Positions 50,501 through 61,298 of a stretch of 64,000 nucleotides of DNA are shown piece by piece (the stretch's first letter is position 1; each line of letters begins with the position of its first letter). The stretch is from Membranipora membranacea (taxonomy: Eukaryota > Bryozoa > Gymnolaemata > Cheilostomatida > Membraniporidae), in assembly GCA_914767715.1 (NCBI GenBank), contig OU612070.1, positions 28,694,025 through 28,758,024 of the forward strand, written 5' to 3'. Position numbers and translations under genes: made by a program. Under the pieces are notes generated by a model. That model worked only from the letters and a program-made list of their open reading frames with translations. It was not told the origin of the DNA and ran no database searches.

Positions 50501-52855
50501 GCCTCACTATTACAAACACTCTGCGTGAATCCATCAACCTGCCAATCAAAATACAATACTGTATGACGAATCTGTGTTAGTGAAAGATAAATAATGCATG
50601 CACATAATTCAATACTTGATGATATTTGGGAGTTGCGTTCTTAATGTCAATGAGGGGGTAACTCCACAATATTCCCTGACCAGAAGGAGTTGCCATTACA
50701 GTCATTGACCAAAATCAACTTCAATTTAGCAGCTGCAAGCATATGGGCGTTTAACACAAAAGTATAGATACTTAAAAGCATTTATATGTTTATGGTTAGG
50801 AGTTTGAATCGTAATTAACTATAAAATTGTGAAGCCACTGACCTGATGAATACTCTGAGTGTGAAATACATCACATGTTGTTGCAAGCAGTCCTTGTTTG
50901 CCATTCATTACTAGAACAGAGCATGTAGAGATCGATGCTGAGTGGGAGACAGAATGAACAGGATCTGGATGAATCCCCAAACTTGACATGATCACATTTC
51001 TGTCCTCGCTGTACCTTTTCACTGGAATCGTAAACCTGCAATGAATGATAAAAACTGCATACGTAGTAAATGATATATACATCAGCCCTGAAATCTAACG
51101 ATTCGGGTGTCTTCCTTTCAAAGCCATCTTGTTTGAAAAGAAATCCTACCAATCATAATTGAGCATTCCAACTATAGAGCACATATATATTACAAACTAT
51201 TACGCTCACATGACTAATTAGTCCATGCTACTTTGTTTCCTGTTACATAATAAACTTGGCAATCAGTGTAAAAGAATTGTACAAATTGAAAACAACCCCT
51301 CTTTTTATGGTGTACCTCGTGTGGATCATATTGGCCTCTTCATTTTCTAGCTCTAATAAAGCATGCAGATAATTGTGATTGCCAGAGAGTGGTGGTATCG
51401 GGAACAGTAACAGATCTGTGTAGTTCTTATCTAAACAAATAATAAAGAATGCAGCCAATCAATCAGAGGCATGTTCAAATTTCAAATGACGCAAATGGGA
51501 AATCTGTAGTCTGACAAAAGTAGGCTGGTCAAACATAAATTTGATCCCAATAAGGACGCTCACAGTTTTCAAACATGGCATATGATAATGAGGCCATTCC
51601 TCCAATCATTGATCCGGATTTAACCACGCAAAAGAATGGATTTAGTATATAGGCCTACTACAATTGGACGGTCAAGCGAAACAATCATCTAGGCACAGTC
51701 ATAACTTGAAGTTCGACTTACTTGATACAGCTTTGATGAATGAATACAGTTCAGGATTTTCAACAGGATGAAATGAATGTAGCTCAGAACCTACATAACT
51801 ATGTGGTGTGACTGTCGCCGGGTATAATGAGTAAATCACTGAAAGATGAAGCATCGCAGTATCATTCTGAAATCAATACGAGTAAAAAGTATCTTTGTCA
51901 TCAATCCGCAATGACATGACAATGACTTTGCGTCTCAGTCGTCATTTTTTCGCGCAAAAACTCAACTAAATCCAACCTGGGGGTCTTATAATTAGAAACA
52001 GCAAAAATCGCAGTCTGATCGCTGACCTGCTCGGCTCTCGCTTTCAGATCGCTCACTCAATGATGGAACTATATACACTCTGAGTGAGCGATTTTGTCTA
52101 ATTGAAAGACCAAGTGAGTGATAATTCTGAGCGATGTGATAGTGATAACTTGCTTTAGTAAAGCATCGCTCATTCTAATTGAAAGACCCTCCTGAATCCC
52201 ATAATATTATTGTTCAAATAAATCACCAACCACATTGTCCACAGTGAAAAAGGAATGTAGATCACATGATGCTGATGTTTGGGTATGACTTATGGCCAAC
52301 TACGTTTATTTTGTGGAACACTCAAGTGCTGGACTTACTGAATTAAACCATGTTCTTTGAAGAAGCACAGAGGGCTATCATAGCCTTCAGGTAAGTGACA
52401 TTCTTTCCATTTATACTACATAGTGAAGTTTGTAAACTCACCTCATGGTTTTGAACAGACCAATGCTGTAGAATAGAGACACAACCAGGAGGCTTGTAGA
52501 CCATCAGCATCTCTAGCCCTTTCTCATAACTACAATTCAAAATACTGTGAGGCACATTATGATGTCTTCCTCCATTATCTGAGTATTTGTATTCCTTCTC
52601 TGATTGACTTTGAGTTTCATTATTATTATCTCTAACTTCATCATCATTGCTGTCCATTCTTCTTGCTTTCAAAATGTATGAAGAGTTTGCCACCTCTGAT
52701 TTTGATGGATTGACTTTTACAATGGTCCAAAGCCATGAGCAATCCTCGGGGCTTTCTGTTACTGTGGCAGAACAGACAATAGAACAGGTGAGTAAAAGTT
52801 GTAAGTAAATCTGGAAAGTTAAAATTGAACCCATTGTCACGGTGTTAAAATCCAT
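32558..52855 (-). CDS. CatSper-type auxiliary subunit: single-pass protein with large ectodomain
   Basis: Auxiliary subunits form the extracellular canopy of the sperm calcium channel. Exons: 52442-52855, 51722-51866, 51316-51430, 50843-51035, 50446-50538, 50091-50244, 49656-49808, 45822-46044, 45264-45378, 44777-44896, 44454-44630, 43899-44015, 39004-39157, 38444-38544, 37735-37860, 37166-37334, 35927-36083, 35462-35575, 34936-35031, 34608-34707, 33623-33779, 33301-33468, 32558-32721; 1,174 residues, phases consistent. Residues 9-30 form a signal peptide; residues 1013-1030 (ATVVILGVGSILMALCW) the only other membrane span; the tail is about 145 residues. The C-terminal ectodomain holds LLGCPPNLRIIPD, HPHFLIWNKATN, GNYTLEIVGAG, WVCHQYSPCGNVAP and ECNLTYLFRVKLYGIP, the order I associate with the gamma/delta/epsilon subunits; length fits gamma best. 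The exon ending at 44777 has a weak GTTCGT donor. Family call rests on remembered patterns, so the subtype is open. Introns 7 and 12 hold three plus-strand genes. Confidence 0.66.
34065..34433. mobile_element. MITE with 28-bp terminal inverted repeats
   Basis: Ends are TAAAGGTGTAGCTCCACAGG and its exact reverse complement; the paired ends continue through CCTACGTT. TA at both borders fits a TA target duplication, as in Tc1/mariner-type elements. No coding frame. Lies in intron 20 of the CatSper-type gene. Confidence 0.88.
35070..35200 (-). mobile_element. SINE-like repeat, copy 1
   Basis: Shares ACACC-GAGGGTGCTGG, GCCTGGCAGT-AATAG and GCCATCT-ACCATC with 62095-62255. On the minus strand the second copy has a tRNA-like head, so both are probably tRNA-derived SINE relics. 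This copy lies about 40 bases from an exon of the CatSper-type gene. Confidence 0.6.
36316..36353. repeat. 13-bp tandem repeat
   Basis: Three copies of TGACCTATGACCC, the last altered. Confidence 0.85.
36382..36563. repeat. 91-bp tandem duplication beside a foldback element
   Basis: Two copies of a unit from CTCTTATTTTCTCCTCCCAT to AAACCACTGCTGC, nearly identical. The unit includes the first bases of the foldback MITE starting at 36553, so the duplication probably copied one edge of it. Confidence 0.9.
36553..37002. mobile_element. 450-bp foldback MITE with TTAA target duplication
   Basis: Almost the whole element is one palindrome: arms of about 220 bases, starting ACCACTGCTGCCACGGCTGG, pair around a short AT-rich centre near 36770. 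TTAA lies immediately outside both ends (36549-36552, 37003-37006). No coding frame. Lies in intron 16 of the CatSper-type gene. Confidence 0.92.
39689..40214. mobile_element. Foldback MITE with about 200-bp inverted arms
   Basis: Left arm from TTAAAGACTACATAAGGACC to GCTAATACTTCTATCTAC is repeated in reverse at the right, from AGCTTATTATGTTGGCACAG to GGTCCTTCCAAAGTCTTTAA, around a short unique centre. A deleted relative sits at 41559-41802. Both are in intron 12 of the CatSper-type gene. Confidence 0.9.
41100..43324 (+). CDS. Nested gene: 521-residue hydrophilic protein with many Tyr motifs, family unknown
   Basis: Two coding exons, 41100-41268 and 41928-43324, joined in phase (donor AGTAAGC, acceptor TTCTGTAG), on the plus strand wholly inside intron 12 of the minus-strand CatSper-type gene. 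A 465-codon open second exon and AATAAA at 43339, 15 bases after the stop, support a real gene. I recognise no family. The protein is rich in Lys, Arg, Ser and polar residues, has no signal peptide or membrane span, and looks largely disordered. Tyr-x-x-hydrophobic motifs recur (YQWV, YELE, YYTL, VYEQI, TYITLI, SYADIL), and PPLPPKAYP near the C-terminus fits a class II SH3 ligand (PxxPxK). Together these suggest a docking or scaffold protein, but that is inference. An acceptor-like site at 41057-41058 may mark an untranslated first intron. Confidence 0.72.
41559..41802. mobile_element. Deleted copy of the 39689-40214 foldback element
   Basis: Keeps a remnant of the left arm's inner end, a tiny centre and a full right arm ending GGTCCTTCCGTAGTCTTTAA. 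Sits in the intron of the nested gene. Confidence 0.85.
43394..43768. mobile_element. Foldback element with 75-bp inverted arms
   Basis: Left arm 43394-43470 (ATATGAATTTATGGATCAGT onward) is the near reverse complement of 43692-43768. Begins about 70 bases after the stop of the nested gene. No coding frame inside. Confidence 0.85.
46493..47648 (+). CDS. Small secreted cysteine-rich protein 1 (nested)
   Basis: Three exons, 46493-46701, 47088-47233 and 47533-47648, give 156 residues; GT-AG borders and phases (2,1) agree with its neighbour. Residues 1-22 form a clear signal peptide (ILIFSILLVVAIRQGCA). The mature part has QIQRLKAAGYDPSNLDHSTQ, then a cysteine cluster with CRAPRTCCPGWKLVLDICT, and closes on WYDG and TFRQMADAMWWC. 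CCPGW is reminiscent of EMI-type modules, but the rest does not follow that pattern, so I assign no family. AATAAA lies about 60 bases after the stop. It sits on the plus strand in intron 7 of the CatSper-type gene, 425 bases before a paralogue. Function unknown; an extracellular ligand, defence peptide or matrix protein are all possible. Confidence 0.78.
48073..49323 (+). CDS. Small secreted cysteine-rich protein 2 (nested, tandem paralogue)
   Basis: Exons 48073-48293, 48723-48889 and 49208-49323 give 167 residues with the same phases as its neighbour at 46.5-47.6 kb; exon 3 is the same length (116 bases) in both. A second ATG six bases downstream (48079) could also start it. Signal peptide at about residues 1-26, then DQIQRLKSAGYEPQRLDHST, CRTPKTCCPGWKRVLDICT, WYDGAEEK and TFRRMADAMWWC. 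The spacing and identity of the CRxPxTCCPGWK and MADAMWWC blocks are conserved between the two, while the segment between the first cysteine and the cluster is longer and different here. That pattern, a fixed scaffold with a variable insert, shows both copies are under constraint. Confidence 0.78.
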
Positions 52856-52972
52856 GCCTAGAGCCTCGATTTAAGTTTTGGCGCGTTCCATTGACTATGG
52901 TATTATACAGTCAATGCGCCGTAATAATATACACAATATCTATGCTAATTATTTTGCTCTCCTGGTTTGTCA

Positions 52973-52985
52973 TTTGCTAAGCAAC
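52973..52985 (+). promoter_or_regulatory. RFX X-box-like site
   Basis: TTTGCTAAGCAAC is an inverted repeat of the RFX half-site (GTTGC N3 GCAAC) with one mismatch. RFX factors drive cilium and sperm-tail genes in animals, which suits a CatSper-type gene 118 bases away. Single-site match only. Confidence 0.4.
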
Positions 52986-53639
52986 CAGGTCACATGACAA
53001 AATGGAGCAGGTGAGTGAATTCTTGTAAATATTGTGCAAATCTTGTCATGGAGCACTGACTAAGTAATATTTGGCATCAATGCAGTATAAGTTGTATCAT
53101 AGTTATCAGATAAGCTTAACATTAGAAGCCCACATTAGAAGTGCAGAGCGACCGCCCTCATATAGTGGTTAAATGAGTAAACAAGTCAATTAAAGAGGAG
53201 AGAGTCAACCAACATTTTCACAATAGAATATGAGTGAGTGAATTCCCATATATCTAATCAACCTGTAGCATAATATATAGCCTATGAAGTATGAGAGCAA
53301 TGAGTATGGATGATCTTTGATGAGATGGAGGGTATGAGATTAGCAAAGGATTAATACTTAATAGTAATTCGTTACACTCCTTGGTTTAGTCAATAATCCT
53401 AGCCTTATCTCAAAGGGAAAGGCCTGTTTGAGATAAGCTACATAATAATTATAAATAATAATAATAAAAGGCCCACACCAGAGGTATGTAGGGGAGTTTT
53501 AACTACAACCTATTGATTAGGAGCTGGGTCCACAGCGCGTTGTTTAACAAGTTCATGCTTTCACATTATTTTGATTGCCCTGGGATTAGGACTCGGCTAT
53601 TTTCCGTACTCATTTCTTTGGCAGCTTTGGTGAATGACA

Positions 53640-53730
53640 TATTTAGATAGTAATCTCTGGTGAGGTTCAACCCAGGGCCTCGCTTCAATGACTGAAGAAT
53701 CTGATCCTCTTACCACTAAGCTGTTAATTT
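53640..53730 (-). mobile_element. tRNA-like SINE relic
   Basis: On the minus strand GCTTAGTGGTAAGAGGATC and, about 35 bases on, CTGGGTTGAACCTCACC resemble A and B boxes. No intact tRNA stem. Confidence 0.45.
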
Positions 53731-53927
53731 TGATCTATTAGTGGAGACGTAGTATAACTGATAGACACCATGAGATGTCAGATATGAGATCTATTGACTT
53801 TAACAGCTACTTGTCCATGATGACCATTATTGCAGTAAAGGTATGGTCAAAATCAATTCTTAATTGCAGTTTAAACTTGATGTCTGACAAAAATAGCAAC
53901 AAGTGAGACTTTAGAAGGGTAGAGATC

Positions 53928-56900
53928 ATGGCTGACCAGCCGCAGCCGATGAATGTGGTGGCGACTGTTAACATACTGGATCGGGGTGATGGACCCGCCC
54001 AGGAAGTGCTCAACAGAACAGCCAGAAACAGAGCTCAGCGTGCGCAGGATGAGACAAGAGTAGAGCTCAATAAAATCACTGATAGAGTGGAAAAGGTGAG
54101 CTGAAAGCTTTCGTTATAATCTGATGTGTACACCATTGAGTCTCAAAAACATTCACTCATCTGCCAAGTTTTAATGAAGCTTTATGTTGCGAGGGTTTTC
54201 CTGCTTTGAATGCATTTGATTTGTAAAGAGCACAAGACTTAAGCACCATTGTGATACAATAAACCAACCAACGATGTCAATGCTGGTAATCAGCTGTTTG
54301 TGCCTTTTCATCCACGCAATGTGTTATAATAGTTGACATACAGATCGGATTACACAATGTCGAAACTCTGCTGGACTGTCCAGGATTGATTGGGGATACC
54401 CTTAGGTTGCAACTTCTGTCTGTCTGTTTGCAATATTAATAGAAATTAATACTGATACTAATCCACATTCGATTTTGCAGACACTGGGACACTTTGACTC
54501 CACAGTCAAAGCCGAAGAGGAAGCAAAGGCTAACAAAGATCCCAACACGACGTATGTCAGTGATATCGATGAGCTCTACGATATCTTAGGTGACCAAATC
54601 AAGAAACGCAAGGTAGGTACGGTTCTGAAAGCAAGTCTGCTTTCAAGAATTATCTACATCAATAATATGATTTTTTCATTTAAATATGGTATACTACATT
54701 CTATTTAGTTACTAATTTCTTGAATATTACTTGTGACGCGTAGACCTAGGGTCTGCCGCAAAGCTACTTCTTGGAACAACTGAAATACTCATAATTTTAC
54801 TTTCCAGAAAGATACCATCTTTCCGCAATAGTATATATTCAAGATTAAATCCTTGTTTCACCTGAGTACACAAAATTCTTTGGCCTGAATGTATTACTGA
54901 TGACATAGCATGATGTCACAAGAGAAGCATGATCTCCCAGGAATTTACTTTCTCTCTTATAAAAAGTTAAATGTTAATGATGGTTACTCAACTGGGACGC
55001 TTTATACATGGTATAATTGTGTCTATGTTATTATATATGTTATATTTATGTTATAACTTTGTTGCAGTATCAACAGCAGGTTACTGTGTTCGTTGTTGGA
55101 TATCAGAACACATGCAACACCAGGTTAAAACTTATACAACAAGTAAATGAGGTTAGAATTATTTTACACCCTAATTTGGCTTGAATGAAGCTAACAGATG
55201 TTTAATAATGCACATTTTCAACGTGTCAATTCTCATGTCGATACATCAAATCAAACTATCTTTTGATCACAAGTACTTATTTGGGTTATGACATAGTATT
55301 TTGGATGTGAGTAACGTTATTACTGATTTCAATGTGGAAGTGTCAACAAAAACGGATTGACCTCGTAGAATGCAGCACGATCCTATTGTGCATGAATTCT
55401 TTCCACCCCATCTGAGTCACTGTACAACTATTTCAAAATTTAATTTTCTCTTTTCTTTGCCTCAGTTCTTCAATGACACAACACATCGCTGGGAGGAGGA
55501 GGAGCTGAACCCCTCCACACCAGATGTAGATTTAGACGAGGTTCAGCAAAGTGTGAATGAGTCACTTGATACAGCCAGAGATCTGACCAATAGAATATCA
55601 GAACTGAATAAGGAGATGGTGGACTATATGTATCAGTATGCCAACGCCAAGGCTGGAAACAAGTGGGTGAAGTTGTCTTACCTTATAGCTCATATTATAT
55701 TTGCTATTTTGTTATTGCTTACTAGCACTCTTAACAGTAGTTATAAACATGAGAATTGTAATTAACTAGAAGATATTGGCAGACTTCTTGAAACATGGCT
55801 ACCCAGTTGAACTGTCATGCTAATTTCTAGAAACTTGGATATTGATAGTTAGAGTAATGCGCTATCCCTATGCACATGCTAATCTCTTTAATTAGGTATT
55901 AATTTATCTGAAAACCTGTGCACATGTGACCTATGAACTCCATATATATGTCTCTGTAGTGCAGTACCAAACTCTGACCGGTAAACCCAAACCCTATATT
56001 GTACTTCCTCTTGCAGCCTGCATGTTAACAGTTGTAGTTTTCCTGTCTTGTCACCGACTGATATAGACACTATGTATTCGTATATTTGACCTATTTGGTT
56101 TGGATGAGGTTCTGGTTACAATAATGAATTTGGCACCTTGGGTTGTCCCAGTGATCAGTCAGTGCTTGTTGTTATGAAGTGATTTTGTTATTATATAGCT
56201 TTTGAACCCCTGATTGGAGTGAATACCTTGAAAGCTTGTACCTTTTTTTAGCATGCACAAGCACATCTTCATAAGTCAATGATATTACTAAATACCTGTG
56301 ACCTCAATGTTCTACTACCAAACAATTTCTAGGGGTACATCGGGCGGCAGCTTTATTGCCGATGTGAGGTACATGTATAACATTATCTTCTCTACTCAAA
56401 TCTCTCTCTCCTCTTCAACTATATTAATGTTGTAAATACAGTCACGCTCTCAGTTGAAAAAGAGCGGGAATATACCTTCCTGCTCTTTCTACAGAGTGTG
56501 CATTCTAGATAAGATCTCACCATAATTAGTCTAATCAAGGGTTATCTCTTTTTTCTACAAGAGAAGATAACTTGACTATCGTTCTTCGCTTTATTGCATA
56601 TGAACATCATTCTGCATGGCATCTTAAACTGTATTACTAAAATACTTGTTTTAGAAATAGAAATGCATCTTCAGCATCGTAAGGAAGCGAATTGAAGTTG
56701 CACCCTAACTTGTCATTTCTCTTTTTCATCAAAGTTTATACTCTTGTCCAGTTTTGGAGCTCCAATAATCCTTGCTCAATCGTTGAAGCTCCCAAACTCA
56801 CTGTTGGCTATCCTGTATATTATTTGTATGCTCTCGGCTTTCCCATAAGGGACCAATATAACTACACCCTTTCTCACGGTTTGTTTGAATTTTACTCTGT

Positions 56901-59900
56901 CATAGTTTGCTTCTAGGGTAGTGGGAGTTTTCTTTTGACCTTATTTACTGGGCAACGACAATGACTTTCAGGAAATAGCTGACCCCTAAAACTTCAATGT
57001 GGATGTCTATGAGTGTCCCATTTTTGCTGTGGTCCACTTTAACGAAACATGTTACTGCTTGCATGGGGATCGTCCATTAGTTACTTGTCACTTACATACA
57101 CAGGACACCCCACCAATTATTTAACCTGATGCTGTCCACTTTCCCAATAAAAACTCTCACCATCATTGAGTAATATTCCAGGCTCTTACTCTGCTCATGT
57201 TTTGTACAGGAATCGTAAGAAGCTTGAGAAAGCTCTCAGTCAAGCCAAGGAAGATGTTCAGATGATGAGTGAGAGATTGCTGGCTGTCCAGAAAGGTATG
57301 TCATACTCTGTCATCTGCCAGGGGAGGTCAGACAGGAGGGGGCCTCAGATGTGGGGGTTAATTTTTGGGACTTAACTAACCCTGTCCTGTCAGTGTGTAG
57401 TATGTGTTCAATGACAGTATTTACCCTAGTCTAAGTGCTCAGACGTAGTCTAAGTGCTCAGACAGCTGCAAGTATGTGTGTGCGGCATTACATCATCAAT
57501 CACTCATAGTGAATGATTGATAATGTAATAACCCATCCATGCACTTGAGGATGCCCAAGCAAGTAGACTTATATTCACACCGAAGTTTTACCTCTATTTT
57601 TGACGACCCTTAGATGTTGGATGGGCTTTAAGACGTCTCAGAAGCAACCTGTGGCTGATATGGCATGATTTAGGCTGCTACTGCCAGTGCTGCCGTTTGT
57701 GTTCTGGTGTCATACAATAAAAACTTGATACTCCCAGATGTTGCTAATCCTGTCTATTTTTCTGCTCCTGAAATTATCTCAACAACCACAAGCTGTTTCG
57801 TTTTAGTGTTGTTGTTAGCTGTCTTAATCTCCCTTAATAATGGTGAATTTTGAAAACCTTTAGACTCCACACTATGAGATCTGTTGTGTCCCTCAGCAGC
57901 ATTCACACAGTTAGCAGTCACTTGACTGGAGAGTTATGTTTACTTGACAGATCTGGAGGAGAAGGATGATAAGATACAGTCTCTATACAGACAAGTAGAA
58001 GTGAAGACTATGGAGGCTCAGAGGTTTAAAACTGCTGCTGAAGTCGCCAAGGTAAGTTTTAAACGCATTATACTCTGTGTCAACAATCAGGAGGTAAAAT
58101 GATTAGCATCTAGTTCACTACTCTGAGTATCAATAAGCTGATTGGGACGGTTTGGACGGAAGGAATCACAAAAAATACTACTTTCCGCTGTCTAATTTGA
58201 AATGTTGACAACTGGAAAGACCAACTTTAGGTTACTGAAACATCCCCTCTGCAATGAAATCCCTCTCTCTGGAGAGGTGGATTGGTGCTCTACATATGTG
58301 GTTAATTTCTAAACACATAAGTATCAATTCACAGTATCATATGTTGAGGACAATTATGATATTATTTAAACTAGTTCATATAAATCAGATTTGTCTGCTC
58401 ATATTTGAGCTAAAACAGGAGTGTGAAACTCCTAGTCACATCTGATGCATTTTCCCTGCTGTCCTCGATCAGGGTGTTAGTCCCAAATTCCCTGTCTCAA
58501 TCATCGATTTATCATAGAACATAAAGGACAGCAAAAACTAGGCCGACTTCGAGGGGAGTCAACAATAGAATAATAGGGCATATTGGCAGTGTGATAGGTT
58601 GACTTTTACGCTTACTGCAAACAGTATTTGAATCTCACTGAATAAACAGAATGGCTAACCTTTTTAATCACATCGATTGATTTCGGTAATTCTGAGTTTG
58701 TTACAATTGATTTTGAATACAAAAGGTTATAACAATGTATGGAAAGTGACTTGAGTTTGTGACAGCATTGTCATATTTAGGTAGATTTAGTAAATCCACA
58801 TTGGACCCTGGTCAGCTTGTGGACTTTGTAACCTGATTAGGCTATATGAATATTAACACTGATGATCCAATATTGTTGTGGTTTTGAAAACTTGCTGACC
58901 TTATAAAGTTACTATTTCAAATTTTACGCACATAAATCATTACAAGCTGTAAGAGGAAATAGATGCATGATAACTGTGTCTCTAGAATGGTAAAGTGCCG
59001 TCTTGACTTTAATTGACTTTCTTTGAAATACAATGTCCAAGAAATACTTTCACTTCTTTGACAGCTATACTGTCTGCCTATATAATGCGAAATGATGTAT
59101 TAAATTTGATTTCAGTCAGCATTGTAACTGTTACAAAAACCTTAGCTACAGAACAACAAGCCCATTACTTTGTGACCTCATGCATTGTAAAAACCACTAG
59201 CATTGCCACATCTGAGTGCTGACGAACAATAAGCCTCTGACTTTGATGACTTTCACAGGCCACGCTGGTTTATTTCCAGTACGTTTGATGATACATTGCC
59301 CACATTTTATGTTTTTATCCTTACAAAACTTGATGGGGGATCCATAAAAACTGAAATTTCAACGTTGGTTGTCTGGAATGTGCCATTGAGTGGGTCTGAT
59401 ATATTCATTTCAGAAACAGTGAAGAAATAACCTCATAATGTATTAAAAGGTGGATTTGATAACCTTTTTGTGAAAAAGTTGTAAACAAGCAGTTCGAAGA
59501 CAACTGAGCGTCCTCTGACCAGGATATGAACTCTTGGGACAAAAAATGCTGACATGTCAATAGACAACAGGTTTTATCAATGGAAAAGGCATGACTTGTC
59601 ATCTTTCTGTGGTAGGGGATGTTTTTCCATTGACTCATTTAGGGATGGAGCAATCAATAGTAGAGTTTTGTGGCTGTCATATGATTGCAATGTGTCAACA
59701 TTTTATCTCACATCCTGTTCCCCTCTCCCCTCAAAACTGCTGCCAAATATCAGCAGCATGACAAATTTTTCTGACAAAAATTCATCATTTTCCCTCTCCC
59801 TATGGCTAATTTCTTTTTTTACATTGGTTGTTTAGTACGTTATCTCTCAACCAGAACCAGAACAGGTAAAGAATGTATAAACTTTTAGTATTGTCTTTGC

Positions 59901-60032
59901 TACTTACTGGAAAATATCGACCATTGTCTTACTGACTCTCTGTGTTTTTGTGACTCAATTTGTTGTCGGTATTAAAAGAGTCTCGTGACTGAGCAAACGA
60001 AGGCCCCTGAAGAACAAGGAACTCATACTTAG
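53928..60032 (+). CDS. Coiled-coil protein of 283 residues, family unknown
   Basis: Exons 53928-54095, 54481-54612, 55068-55151, 55466-55662, 57210-57295, 57951-58051, then a 30-base microexon 59836-59865 (YVISQPEPEQ) and a short terminal exon 59979-60032; all phases agree and the total is a multiple of three. No signal peptide or membrane span. Residues about 35-100 and 150-250 have long charged heptad-like stretches (for example ISELNKEMVDYMYQYANAKA, KKLEKALSQAKEDVQ, LEEKDDKIQSLYRQVEVK) expected to form coiled coils; an acidic segment (WEEEELNPSTPDVDLDEV) lies between. The N-terminus is Pro/Asn-rich. I do not recognise the family. Its head-to-head position with a sperm-channel gene and the RFX-like site hint at a ciliary or flagellar role, which is inference only. 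The last two exons are the weakest; AATAAA follows at 60177. Confidence 0.68.
57425..57545. repeat. Dispersed hairpin repeat, copy 3
   Basis: TAAGTGCTCAGACAGCTGCA, GGCATTAC and a hairpin ending GATAATGTAATA repeat the pattern seen in intron 6 of genes B and C. In an intron of the coiled-coil gene. Confidence 0.6.
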
Positions 60033-60130
60033 AACATTGACTAAATTTTCTTTGAAGACTTGAAATTGGTTTACTGCGATTTTTTGAAAATCCATCTAAT
60101 CCTCAGTACTAGATTACTGGTTAAGATGAA

Positions 60131-60198
60131 GCTTGTCACGCGGACATTTTTTGTTCCTGTTGGCCAACAAAACCAAAATAAATGGTCGCGTGACAAGG
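60131..60198. mobile_element. Short inverted-repeat element
   Basis: GCTTGTCACGCG and its near reverse complement CGCGTGACAAGGC enclose about 40 bases; resembles a tiny MITE. Confidence 0.5.
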
Positions 60199-61257
60199 CA
60201 AGCATAGGATGGGTTGAATGTGTGCATGAGGGTAGCCAGGTACGCGATAAAATAATATGTGCAAATTAAAACTATACTGCATGCTGACTTTGTAACTAAA
60301 CATTGAGTCAAACACCAGATTTCGTACCTAACAAATTTAAAAAAGATAACACTCAGTGTTGTTTAGAGGAAGAGAATTCACCGAGGAAGGTTACATGGTG
60401 GAAGTCATGACTACCAGGACCCCCTATTGCCCTCGATCTGTTGACGTATATGATGTAATGTATGTGGTAAAGTTATGTCCGATCTACCTACTAACACCCT
60501 GAGAACTGTAGGGTTGACTAAGTGCTCAGCTGCCTGCTGTACTGGTGTACTATTATGTTGTGGGCTGAGCTTACGTAGTCCAATGTCCCACACTTACATC
60601 TGGAATTTCCCTCTTCATATTGTTTCGTCTTTCATGGTCGATATGATGAGTAATTTTGATGATCGTAAAAGTTTCTGTGGTGAGAACTTTGCTGTTTCAC
60701 TAGACAACTTTTCTTGATTTCCCAGCAGATGTGGGGATTTAGGTATTTGTTTGTCCCTTGCTGTTGAATTTAGCTTGGATCGAGATTTCTGATTGAATTA
60801 GATGGAATAGTTTGATGTGAGGAGCGGGATCGGTTTTACAGGTAATGAGAAGTATTAAAATATTTGACTGCGTTTGAGTTGTGCCGCCTCAGCCTTCCAT
60901 ACTTCTCAATGCCCGTCATTGCTATATTTATGATTTTTTATTGTTGTTTTTGTTTTGGTGAGGTTACACTGTGACATTCGGCAAAATTTCGTGTAGGTCA
61001 CATTAACATCTTATATATGTGGTGAATTGTGTCCTAAAACAACTGAAATGTTGCAATCAAGTATTTTGTAGGACTCCAAAAACTCTAAATTTATATGACC
61101 CATGGTTAATTACTAAAACACAATTTCGGCTGCCATTCATAAAACATAATCTCTTGTTTCCCAATCAGTTTCTGTTGAGAAACAGGATAGATAAAAAAAT
61201 TTGACGCTGGCTGCTGGAATGAACAGCACAATTTTAGAAATTCAGAAATGTATTTTC

Positions 61258-61298
61258 CTATCTGCCAGTGTGTTTACCCTATCTGCCAGTGTGTTTAC
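61258..61298. repeat. 20-bp tandem doublet
   Basis: Two copies of CTATCTGCCAGTGTGTTTAC in a row. Confidence 0.85.

Larger units (their letters stand above)
52856..53927. promoter_or_regulatory. Shared head-to-head promoter region
   Basis: The CatSper-type gene (ATG at 52855, minus) and the coiled-coil gene (ATG at 53928, plus) point away from each other across 1,072 bases, which must hold both promoters. An RFX X-box-like site lies at 52973-52985. At 52996-53022 a well-placed ATGGAGCAG is followed by GTGAGT and could be an untranslated first exon end, but it is not in frame with the next coding exon. A SINE-like relic occupies about 53640-53730. Confidence 0.5.
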
